In this document: positions 1-5,429 of the stretch, piece by piece | Layout of the letters: the number at the start of each line of letters is the position of its first letter | How positions within the stretch are numbered: position 1 is the first letter of the stretch | From: Gammaproteobacteria bacterium | Lineage (GTDB): Bacteria > Pseudomonadota > Gammaproteobacteria > Pseudomonadales > UBA7434 | Length of the DNA stretch: 15,212 nt | NCBI GenBank assembly: GCA_024280785.1 | Contig: JAJRPK010000194.1 | Coordinates: 1 to 15,212, forward strand | Direction: 5' to 3' | The notes under the pieces: generated by a model | What the model was told of the DNA's origin: nothing | What the model saw: only the letters and a program-made list of their open reading frames with translations | Database searches by the model: none | Program-made: the position numbers and the translations under genes

Positions 1-15
1 GGTGCTAAAGAATGA

Positions 16-97
16 TTTATAACAAGGCTATTAAAATTCACTCCGCTGCGCTCCATTGGACGCGGCTAAAGCCGCGCCTTTTATAGCGGCGTTACAT
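16..97 (+). other. integron attC-like recombination site
   Basis: This stretch folds like an integron cassette recombination site. TAAC (20-23) pairs with GTTA (91-94) as the R box. A three-base unpaired spacer follows on each side (24-26 and 88-90). GCTAT (27-31) pairs with ATAGC (83-87) as the L box, and AAAA (33-36) pairs with TTTT (79-82), which leaves T32 as an extrahelical base. The centre holds a perfect hairpin, CGCGGC-TAAA-GCCGCG (61-76). R/L arms separated by an unpaired spacer, with an extrahelical base on one arm only, are the known hallmarks of attC. A reading frame entering from the window edge ends in TAA at 20-22, inside the R'' box, as cassette genes often do. If real, a new cassette starts at about 92. 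No integrase gene is visible in the window. Confidence 0.66.
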
Positions 98-162
98 TCC
101 CGTGTTACCCACAATCAGTAGACACCCTGTATAGTTAATTACCTATATAGGAGGTGCTGAAA

Positions 163-471
163 ATGGCACGTAAAAAGTATCAATCTTACACAGAAGAGTT
201 TCGCCGAGAGGCCGTAAAGCGTTCAGAAAAATCTGGAGTTACACAGGCTCAAGTTGCGAAAGAGTTGGGGGTTAGTGCTCAGCAGATAGCGAATTGGAAA
301 CGTCAATTTAGACGGCTTTCAGACAAACAGTTTAATTCTCTGGACGGTGTTGATTATTCAAAGAAGGAAAGTGCAGAGCTTCGCAAGCTAAGGCGCGAAA
401 AAGCCGCGTTAGAAAAGGAGCTCGAATTTGTAAAAAAGGCAGCTGCGTACTTCGCGAATCAGCAAGAGTGA
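163..471 (+). CDS. IS3-family transposase OrfA (DNA-binding subunit)
   Basis: This is the small OrfA protein of an IS3-type element, about 102 residues. The N-terminal half has the Tnp_8/InsE-type helix-turn-helix (SYTEEFRREAVKRSEKSG then TQAQVAKELGVS with the IANWKRQF helix), which binds the terminal repeats. The C-terminal third (SAELRKLRREKAALEKELEFVKKAA) is a leucine-zipper-like coiled coil used for multimerisation. I chose ATG 163 because a strong Shine-Dalgarno, GGAGGT at 150-155, lies seven bases upstream; an in-frame GTG at 154 overlaps that site. The stop (469-471) overlaps the GTG start of orfB (468-470). A slippery AAAAAAG at 432-438 lets ribosomes shift -1 and make the OrfAB fusion, which is the active transposase in this family. 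Confidence 0.93.
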   Translation: MARKKYQSYTEEFRREAVKRSEKSGVTQAQVAKELGVSAQQIANWKRQFRRLSDKQFNSLDGVDYSKKESAELRKLRREKAALEKELEFVKKAAAYFANQQE

Positions 472-478
472 AGTACGC
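432..478 (+). promoter_or_regulatory. programmed -1 ribosomal frameshift signal
   Basis: A AAA AAG at 432-438 lies in the orfA frame in the X XXY YYZ register. After a six-base spacer, GCGTACTT (445-452) and AAGTACGC (471-478) form a perfect 8-bp stem with an 18-base loop. Shifting back one base at the heptamer enters the orfB frame, which stays open from there to 1334. Heptamer, short spacer and stem-loop are the standard arrangement for making the IS3 OrfAB transposase. The loop also contains the GTG start of orfB and the orfA stop, so the same hairpin may affect independent orfB translation. Confidence 0.85.
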
Positions 479-1334
479 CTTAATCCGTGAGCATCAAGAT
501 CAATATCCTATTGCGATGATGTGTCGAGCCTTGTCGGTATCTCGATCAGGGTATTACCGCTGGCGGAGTCGCCCTAAAAGCGAACGAGCCCTTCGACGCG
601 AGTCAATGGAAAGGCAGGTTGTTGATACCTACTCCACCTTTAAAGCTCGCTACGGTGCCCCTCGAATCGCGGAAGAACTTAATGCGTTGGATATCCCCTG
701 CTCGGTGAATTATGTTGCCGACATACTAAGAAAGCAGGGCTTAAAGGCCCGTAATGGCAAAGCATTTAACTACGGAAGCCATGCTCTTACGATGCACAAC
801 GTCTCCGCTAATTTATTATGGAGAGACTTTAGCGCAGGCAAACCCAATGAAAAATGGACAACGGATATCACCTACATTTGGGTTAAGGATAAATGGTTGT
901 ATCTGGCAACGGTCATGGATCTTTATTCACGCCGTATTGTTGGCTGGTCTTTGGATGACTCAATGACCGAGAAGCTGGTGACGGCTGCTTTATCAATGGC
1001 CTTTAAACGCCGAGAGATTGAACCTGGGTTAATTGTTCATTCCGACCGAGGGGTTCAGTATCGTTCGCAGCGGTACATTGATTTTATGGCATCCCGAGGT
1101 TGTACTCCGAGCATGAGCCGTAAGGGCAATTGCTGGGATAACGCACCGATGGAGTCGTTCTTTAGTCGTTTAAAGGTAGAGTTGATTTACGCTGAGCAAT
1201 ACAGCTCGATAAGCGAAGCTAAATCGGGTATCTTTGAATACATAGAAATATTTTATAACCGTTTAAGAAGGCACTCAGCTAACGGTCAGATTAGCCCCGC
1301 TGAGTTCGAACGAATGACAGCGAAAGCTGCATAG
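468..1334 (+). CDS. IS3-family transposase OrfB (DDE integrase domain)
   Basis: This is the catalytic half of an IS3 transposase, about 288 residues and full length. Residues 40-100 form the HTH_21-like region (RYGAPRIAEELN). The rve integrase core follows from about residue 125. The catalytic triad is visible as D133 (WTTDITY), D193 (VHSDRGVQY) and E229 (NAPMESFFSRLK), with the classical 35-residue spacing between the last two. The C-terminus carries the usual YNRLRRH...SPAEFE motif. The GTG start at 468 is used only if orfB is translated alone; the active enzyme is expected to be the OrfAB frameshift fusion, which cuts and joins the element ends. I see no stops or frameshifts, so the gene appears intact. 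Confidence 0.95.
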   Translation: MKYALIREHQDQYPIAMMCRALSVSRSGYYRWRSRPKSERALRRESMERQVVDTYSTFKARYGAPRIAEELNALDIPCSVNYVADILRKQGLKARNGKAFNYGSHALTMHNVSANLLWRDFSAGKPNEKWTTDITYIWVKDKWLYLATVMDLYSRRIVGWSLDDSMTEKLVTAALSMAFKRREIEPGLIVHSDRGVQYRSQRYIDFMASRGCTPSMSRKGNCWDNAPMESFFSRLKVELIYAEQYSSISEAKSGIFEYIEIFYNRLRRHSANGQISPAEFERMTAKAA

Positions 1335-1393
1335 TTAGGGTGTCTACTTTTTATGGGGAACACCAAGTAAAAAAAGATACATCGGAGAGAAGT

Positions 1394-2131
1394 TTGAAAT
1401 TAACAGATGCAATTAATAATTTAGGGCCTGATGAAGCAATTCGCATTGCAGAGGATATTGCTCAGGAATTAGACATTGATTGGAATAATGGCTTATGCCA
1501 TGTATTTACTGTTATTGCTAATGATATAAAAAGAGCGCCCGGCAACATTGGCGGTGAAAATGATAACGAGCCTGCTGTTATTAAAAAATGGCTAAATAAA
1601 TATAAACGTGGTTATGAGGGAAGAGCTTCACAAAGAGCATCGAATCCACCAGGTACAGTTTCTGATCCAATTATTGAAAAAATAATTGGCACTCGCCTAC
1701 CAGATTTAACAGATGCTGACCTAAACAAAATAACTCATGCTCATAGGTTAGGAATGTCCGCTGAAAATATACTTGGTTTAATACTTGAAGAATACTTATC
1801 TGATAATTTAGAGGCTAGTGGTTGGCACTGCGCATGGGGAGAAACCGTTAAAGCTGTCGATTTCGTAAATGAAGATGGCCGCCTTTTACAAATAAAAAAT
1901 AGAAGCAACTCTGAAAACAGCTCAAGCAGTAGTGTGCGTGTTGGAACTAAAATAGAAAAATGGTACAGAATAAAAGCAGATAGAGTCGAGTACATGTGGG
2001 GTGCGCTAAATAATGTATGTGGCACTACGTGTCTGTCTGAAGAAGGGTTCGTTCAATTTGTAAGAGACACTTTGATTTCAAATCCCGATTGCCTTGCTGT
2101 TGAGCAAGAGAATTCATGGGATTCTAATTAG
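1394..2131 (+). CDS. type II restriction endonuclease, SinI-like
   Basis: Probable type II restriction enzyme of about 245 residues. It resembles the SinI family (SinI cuts GGWCC); this assignment rests on memory of the family's QIKNRSNSENSSSSS-type segment and on the adjacent cytosine methyltransferase. A PD-(D/E)xK-like core is visible: acidic residues in ILGLILEEYL, then D156 (AVDFVN), then Q166-I-K168 with Q in place of E. The start is unsure. I favour TTG 1394, four bases after GGAGAG (1384-1389), because it gives a normal SinI-like length. The frame is open back to a GTG at 1340, but that lies inside the IS3 terminal repeat, and no earlier ATG exists in frame. The IS may have removed the original start or promoter. 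The gene is AT-rich, like the methyltransferase, which suggests transfer. Its stop overlaps the convergent methyltransferase stop. Confidence 0.78.
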   Translation: MKLTDAINNLGPDEAIRIAEDIAQELDIDWNNGLCHVFTVIANDIKRAPGNIGGENDNEPAVIKKWLNKYKRGYEGRASQRASNPPGTVSDPIIEKIIGTRLPDLTDADLNKITHAHRLGMSAENILGLILEEYLSDNLEASGWHCAWGETVKAVDFVNEDGRLLQIKNRSNSENSSSSSVRVGTKIEKWYRIKADRVEYMWGALNNVCGTTCLSEEGFVQFVRDTLISNPDCLAVEQENSWDSN

Positions 2132-3564
2132 CCAAACATTAGTTCTACTTGCTGAGCAGTATTATTTTCGGTTGAATTTTTCAAAGCAGTGTTAAACTGT
2201 TTTTCCCATTCAACGTTACTTGTATTCTTATATCTCGAATATTTAAAACCTAAGAACTGTTGAGGTTTTTCACCTTTTAGTAACTGTAAAATATGCACGC
2301 CTACGGCATAGCCCAAACTGTTTGGAACGGCGTTTCCAACTTGTTTGTATTGTTGAATTAACGGACCGCTTAATTCCCATTTGTCAGGAAATTCTTGTAT
2401 CCTTTTATATTCTTGTATAGACAGCGGTCTATTTTCTTCCGGATGGGACAAATCAGTTGCAGGCATAGCAGGGTGAGTTACCAAGGTTGGTGCGGGCTTA
2501 TTCCAATCAAGCCGTCGTAAAAAACCTGTCTTACCACCACCGGCGTAAAATGATTTACCTAGCGCTTCTTTTTGTAAATCGACGGGCAAGTTTCTCCAGT
2601 TTTCACCTGACTTTAGAAGTTTGTAGTATTTAAGACGTTTTTCAGGAAAATTCAGATGATTGTGCTCATTTAAACCCTTAATTGCTTGCCTAAAGGTTTT
2701 CCATTTTTTTAAGCCGTACTCTTTATTATCTGAGTGCGTTGGGGTCAAAAATGATGGTGGTGATCCATCTCTAGAGCAAATAATTATTACTCTCTCTCTA
2801 GTCTGTGGTGTACCAAAATTGGCGGTATTGTATAGATTAAAAGAATAGGAATAACCAGAATTTTTTAATTTCGTTATTATAAAGTTTAATGCACCGCCTT
2901 TTAGTTCATCTGCTGATAAATCAGGAAACTCTTCTCCTCTTTGATCATGAGGGCGATGTTCTAAAGGGCACGACATTAATCCACGTACATTTTCAATAAC
3001 TAAATATTTCGGCTTTAACTCCAATGCCAAATCAATATATTTTATAAATACGTTTCCTCTATCATCATTGAATGCTTTCCTTTTACCAGCCGTACTAAAT
3101 GCTTGGCACGGTGGGCCCCCAACCATTAAATCAATTTCGTCATTATCTGATAAACCTGCTGCGTCAAGAATGTCATTTTTAGAATAAAGGTTTATATCAC
3201 CTAATAGCGCCATTGTTGGCTTATTTAAAGCTATTGTTTGCCTGCAATATTTATCAACCTCACATGCTAAACGTATATCAAAGCCAGATTTCTCAAGTCC
3301 AAGGTCTAATCCCATGGCGCCTGAAAAAAAACTTAAAGCAATTGGTTTATTATTAACTTTCGAAGTTACATTGTAGGCGGGGTGGTCTTCCGCAATCATG
3401 TGAGCGCTCTTGATGCCGTAATGTTTTAAATTATCACTGTCGATTACCCATGACTGCCCAAATTTCTTTGCAGGTATGGCATTTGAACGACATAATGTAC
3501 GCATACGTTGCACACTTATATTAAGCAGCTTGGCAGCTTCTTTTATTGTTATATCGGTACTCAT
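2128..3564 (-). CDS. DNA (cytosine-5-)-methyltransferase with N-terminal HTH
   Basis: This 478-residue C5-cytosine methyltransferase protects the host from the convergent restriction enzyme. The conserved motifs appear in order: I, FFSGAMGLDLG (79-89, AdoMet binding); IV, GPPCQAFSTAG with catalytic C153; VI, ENVRG (191-195); VIII, QTRERV (254-259); a variable target-recognition region of about 265-370; IX, RPLSIQEYKRIQEFPD; X, QVGNAVP (408-414). Residues 1-50 form an excisionase/MerR-like helix-turn-helix (ITIKEAAKLLNISVQRMRTLC). In several type II systems, such as M.EcoRII and M.SsoII, such an N-terminal domain represses the enzyme's own promoter; I infer the same here. ATG 3564 has AAGGGA upstream and a good promoter at 3601-3628. 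It looks intact. Target specificity (GGWCC-like) is inferred only from the SinI-like partner. Confidence 0.93.
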   Translation of the reverse strand: MSTDITIKEAAKLLNISVQRMRTLCRSNAIPAKKFGQSWVIDSDNLKHYGIKSAHMIAEDHPAYNVTSKVNNKPIALSFFSGAMGLDLGLEKSGFDIRLACEVDKYCRQTIALNKPTMALLGDINLYSKNDILDAAGLSDNDEIDLMVGGPPCQAFSTAGKRKAFNDDRGNVFIKYIDLALELKPKYLVIENVRGLMSCPLEHRPHDQRGEEFPDLSADELKGGALNFIITKLKNSGYSYSFNLYNTANFGTPQTRERVIIICSRDGSPPSFLTPTHSDNKEYGLKKWKTFRQAIKGLNEHNHLNFPEKRLKYYKLLKSGENWRNLPVDLQKEALGKSFYAGGGKTGFLRRLDWNKPAPTLVTHPAMPATDLSHPEENRPLSIQEYKRIQEFPDKWELSGPLIQQYKQVGNAVPNSLGYAVGVHILQLLKGEKPQQFLGFKYSRYKNTSNVEWEKQFNTALKNSTENNTAQQVELMFG

Positions 3565-3600
3565 TATTTATTTCCCTTGCGAAACTTATGGCGAGTACCT

Positions 3601-3628
3601 ATTTTATCTGTAGTGTTGCGAGTGTCAA
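3601..3628 (-). promoter_or_regulatory. sigma70-type promoter of the methyltransferase gene
   Basis: On the minus strand, a perfect -35 TTGACA (3628-3623) is followed after 16 bases by TAAAAT (3606-3601), a 5/6 match to the -10 box. Transcription would start near 3594, giving a leader of about 30 bases before the ATG at 3564. A direct repeat GCGAGT on the plus strand at 3591-3596 and 3618-3623 brackets the promoter. It could be an operator for the enzyme's N-terminal helix-turn-helix, which is an inference. Confidence 0.72.
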
Positions 3629-3718
3629 CAGGCATGCTCTAACAATTAGCTTAATATTGACCATTTTATACGCCGCGCCATTCCACACTGCTTTGCATTG
3701 TAAAGTGGCAAGATTGAG

Positions 3719-3798
3719 AGATTAAGGGGTCAAAACCCTTTTGATCTATTTCGAAGTGAGCATTAGATTAAGGGGTCAGGAAAAACGGGGTCAGTAGG
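3719..3798 (+). repeat. GGGGTCA-type repeats, three copies
   Basis: AGATTAAGGGGTCA occurs twice exactly (3719-3732 and 3765-3778, period 46). A third GGGGTCA lies in AAAACGGGGTCAGTAGG at 3782-3798, and that 17-mer recurs exactly at 7727-7743 at the edge of the palindromic element. Sequences with GGGGTCAG are known to me from intergenic repeats near IS200-like REP-associated transposases (RAYT) in gammaproteobacteria. No such transposase is in this window, so the link is an inference. Confidence 0.6.
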
Positions 3799-3909
3799 AA
3801 TTTTTTTATCACCTTCGGTGATATCTATTCGGGCAAAGGTCGTTGAGGGCACTCCGTTTTAATTTTTGTAAACAGTACCAGCGGTCGAGGACATATATGG
3901 ACGCTCCCC

Positions 3910-4213
3910 CGATGTCAAACCAAACGAGCCCCTAATCTCAATATAAATGAGATTGATGTTCACGCTCAAAGCCTTTCACTCAAGACTACCCCGTCTGTTA
4001 GAAACGGTAACGCAGACATATATTCGGCGTCAATTTAAGGAAAGGGTTTTTCCCTTTCCGCGCCCTAATGAGATCCGCACCTGACCGCCTAAAACACTCA
4101 CTCGGTTTCGAGAACCGTGTCCCACCCAGGCTCTTGTCAGGCCGGATTAACCGTTGTATTCATCACTGCGGGGTTACCGACGTTGAAGACTTATTTTTTA
4201 CCCTGGTGACTTA
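3910..4213 (-). ncRNA. candidate guide (seek/bridge) RNA region of the IS1111-type element
   Basis: This non-coding DNA lies downstream of the transposase, where IS1111-type elements are reported to encode their seekRNA. It contains four hairpins: AATCTCA/TGAGATT (3934-3954); GTCTG-TTA/TAA-CG-CAGAC (3993-4017, with a two-base bulge); GGAAAGGG-TTTTT-CCCTTTCC (4039-4059, perfect); and CGGTT/AACCG (4103-4117). GACATATAT at 4015-4023 repeats exactly the sequence spanning the element's left junction (3890-3898). TCACTCA at 3976-3982 and CACTCAC at 4095-4101 match the right flank (5327-5334). Such matches are what a guide RNA would need. Exact RNA ends are unknown, and the assignment is inferred from position and structure. 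Confidence 0.5.
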
Positions 4214-5233
4214 CTAACTTGTCAATTGATACATTTCCTTTTTGTTCAGCAGTACCCAACAGGTACGGGCCATTCTGGCCGCCATCGCAACTGACGCTTT
4301 GTTAAAACCTCGTCGTTTGATTAAAGGGTTGGCCCACGCGCTCAGTCGATCCGTTTTGTTCTTACAACGGGACAGTACGGCGCGAGCGCCGTGGACGAGT
4401 TGCTTGCGTAAATAACGATTTCCTCTTTTGGTGATGCCGCCACTTCGAAACGACTCGCCACTGCTGTATTGTTTCGGTGTAAGCCCCAACCATACCGCAA
4501 ACTCACGGCCATTATTAAACTGAGAGCCATCACCAATCGCACTGTAAATGGCTGTTGCATTGATTACACCAATACCGGGTACGCTGAGTAAAATCTGGCA
4601 TAGGGGGTGTTCTTTGGCGAAGTCAGTCAATGTATGTTGTATCTCATCAATGCGATCGGTGTGGGCATAATATTCATCGCCAACCTGAGTTAATTGCCTT
4701 TTTAACAGCGGCGATAACAACAACTGTTCAGGTTGTGCGACTTCCCGTAAAAGCCGACAAAACGCCTTGTGCCCTGGAGGGGCGATAATACCGTACTCTG
4801 CCAACAGGCCTTTGGCCTGATTGATCAATGCTGTTCTTTGTGTGACATACCGTTCGCGTATTCGGTGTAAACACTGAAGATCCTGCTGCCCTAACGACTT
4901 AATCGGCACCGGGCGAATATTCGGTCGCCGTGATGCTTCGCCGATTGCAACGGCATCATTACGATCACTTTTATTTCCGCGAACAAAGGGCGTGACGTGC
5001 TGGGCGGGGATTAATTTGACTCGATGCCCCATCGAGTCAAAACAACGGGCCCAATAGTGGCTGGAATAACAGGCTTCCATAGCGACCTCGACCGGTGGAA
5101 TATTAGCCATAAAATCAACGAGATCCTTTCTTTTGATCGACTTGTTGAAGGTCACTTGGTTGTGCGACGTTAAACCGCAGACTTGAAAAACATTCTTTGC
5201 CACATCGATAGAAATTAGATTATGCTGGATCAT
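4214..5233 (-). CDS. IS110/IS1111-family transposase (DEDD recombinase)
   Basis: Full-length 339-residue recombinase that would mobilise the surrounding element. The N-terminal RuvC-like DEDD domain shows D10 (SIDVAKN), E53 (AMEACYSSHYW), D90 and D93 (NKSDRNDA). The C-terminal Transposase_20 domain has the helix-hairpin-helix-like LLSVPGIGVINATAI (216-230) and the GLTPKQYSSGESFRSGGITKRGNRYLR region, where a serine near 257-258 should be the nucleophile. IS110 enzymes act with an RNA encoded by the element that pairs with donor and target DNA. AGGAG (5247-5243, minus strand) lies nine bases before the ATG at 5233. This site is inside a copy of the terminal repeat and can be covered by a leader hairpin. 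No frameshift is seen, so it appears functional. Confidence 0.95.
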   Translation of the reverse strand: MIQHNLISIDVAKNVFQVCGLTSHNQVTFNKSIKRKDLVDFMANIPPVEVAMEACYSSHYWARCFDSMGHRVKLIPAQHVTPFVRGNKSDRNDAVAIGEASRRPNIRPVPIKSLGQQDLQCLHRIRERYVTQRTALINQAKGLLAEYGIIAPPGHKAFCRLLREVAQPEQLLLSPLLKRQLTQVGDEYYAHTDRIDEIQHTLTDFAKEHPLCQILLSVPGIGVINATAIYSAIGDGSQFNNGREFAVWLGLTPKQYSSGESFRSGGITKRGNRYLRKQLVHGARAVLSRCKNKTDRLSAWANPLIKRRGFNKASVAMAARMARTCWVLLNKKEMYQLTS

Positions 5234-5234
5234 G

Positions 5235-5322
5235 ATGGACGCTCCTGGTATTTAGCTGAAAGGTTTTTTTTGCTCTCTCAGTTTGGCGCATTGCGACGCC
5301 GATTACACTCAGGGGCGTCCAT
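5235..5322 (-). promoter_or_regulatory. transposase leader hairpin covering the ribosome binding site
   Basis: Read on the minus strand, ATGGACGCCCCTG (5322-5310) pairs with CAGGAGCGTCCAT (5247-5235) at 12 of 13 positions. The second arm contains the Shine-Dalgarno AGGAG and ends one base before the transposase ATG. The loop can form two more stems, GGCG/CGCC (5300-5285) and CTGAGAG/CTTTCAG (5281-5256, one G-U pair). A transcript entering from outside the element would include both arms and hide the start; one starting inside the loop would not. This resembles the read-through protection known for IS10 and IS200. The regulatory role is inferred. Confidence 0.6.
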
Positions 5323-5328
5323 CCCATC

Positions 5329-5386
5329 ACTCACCTTTAACTTATGTAAAAACAATAGCTTACATATTTCATGAAGAAAAGTGAGT
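5329..5386. repeat. imperfect palindrome at the right flank of the IS1111-type element
   Basis: ACTCACCTTT (5329-5338) pairs with AAAAGTGAGT (5377-5386) at nine of ten positions. Inside it, TATGTAA (5343-5349) and TTACATA (5360-5366) pair perfectly across a ten-base loop. It begins about seven bases after the element's right inverted repeat. IS110-family elements often choose palindromic targets, so this may be part of the original target, but that is only an inference. It also lies just upstream of the broken Mrr-type gene. Confidence 0.5.
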
Positions 5387-5429
5387 GTCCAATAATTTTG
5401 AGACAGCGTTGGAGTAATTAGGAGGCTAG

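Larger units (their letters stand above)
117..1348 (+). mobile_element. IS3-family insertion sequence
   Basis: The element is bounded by a perfect 12-base inverted repeat, AGTAGACACCCT at 117-128 and its complement at 1337-1348. It contains the two overlapping genes typical of the IS3 family: orfA with a helix-turn-helix and orfB with a DDE integrase core, joined by a programmed -1 frameshift signal. Its length of about 1.23 kb is normal for the family. The exact ends are uncertain because the repeat does not start with the TG seen in many IS3 members. I see no 3-4 base target duplication at any likely boundary: the left flank reads AATC and the right flank TTTT. It sits 20 bases after an attC-like site and directly before a restriction endonuclease gene. 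Both genes look intact, so it may be active. Confidence 0.9.
3565..3896. other. non-coding region between methyltransferase and IS1111-type element
   Basis: I see no gene here. From left to right it holds the methyltransferase leader and promoter; a stretch at 3649-3700 that starts like an attC left arm (TCTAACAATTAGC) but has no matching right arm; two copies of AGATTAAGGGGTCA (3719-3732 and 3765-3778) plus a third GGGGTCA at 3787-3793; a weak hairpin AAGGG/CCCTT (3724-3740) followed by four T in total; and a hairpin ATCACC-TTC-GGTGAT (3808-3822). T7 precedes this last hairpin on the + strand, so it is not a usual terminator in either direction. The subterminal repeat of the IS1111-type element starts at 3897. 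Confidence 0.6.
3897..5322 (-). mobile_element. IS110-family insertion sequence, IS1111 type
   Basis: The element consists of an intact DEDD transposase gene on the minus strand, about 88 bases of leader before it and about 317 bases of structured non-coding DNA after it. ATGGACGCTCCCC (3897-3909) and AGGGGCGTCCAT (5311-5322) form an inverted repeat with one extra base. IS1111-type members are known for subterminal inverted repeats and a long 3' non-coding end, while classical IS110 members have no such repeats and a long 5' end. The true tips probably extend a few bases beyond these coordinates; I cannot set them because IS110 elements make no simple target duplication. A third copy, ATGGACGCTCC (5235-5245), lies just before the transposase start. 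The total of about 1.43 kb is normal for the group. Confidence 0.82.

Noticed and set aside
114..1351. Target site duplication of the IS3 element
   Set aside because: All plausible boundaries give different flanking triplets (ATC/TTT, TCA/TTT, CAG/CTT).
1340..1393. Endonuclease start at GTG 1340
   Set aside because: It lies within the IS3 inverted repeat, has no ribosome binding site, and would add residues encoded by the IS end.
3649..3700. Second attC site beginning TCTAACAATTAGC downstream of the methyltransferase gene
   Set aside because: The left arm looks right, but no GTTA or L-box complement (AGCTA) follows within 150 bases. The best partner, ATTAGA near 3762, pairs poorly. At most it is a truncated remnant.
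3808..3822. ATCACC-TTC-GGTGAT hairpin with adjacent T7 as a terminator
   Set aside because: The T tract precedes the hairpin on the + strand and becomes an A tract after it on the minus strand, so it fits neither direction.
4342..4560. Open frame of 72 codons antisense-frame to the IS110 transposase reading
   Set aside because: It is an alternative frame within an intact transposase gene, with no start signals of its own.
5387..5407. GTCCAATAATTTTGAGACAG-like sequence as a terminal repeat of another insertion sequence
   Set aside because: No inverted partner or transposase remnant was found nearby.
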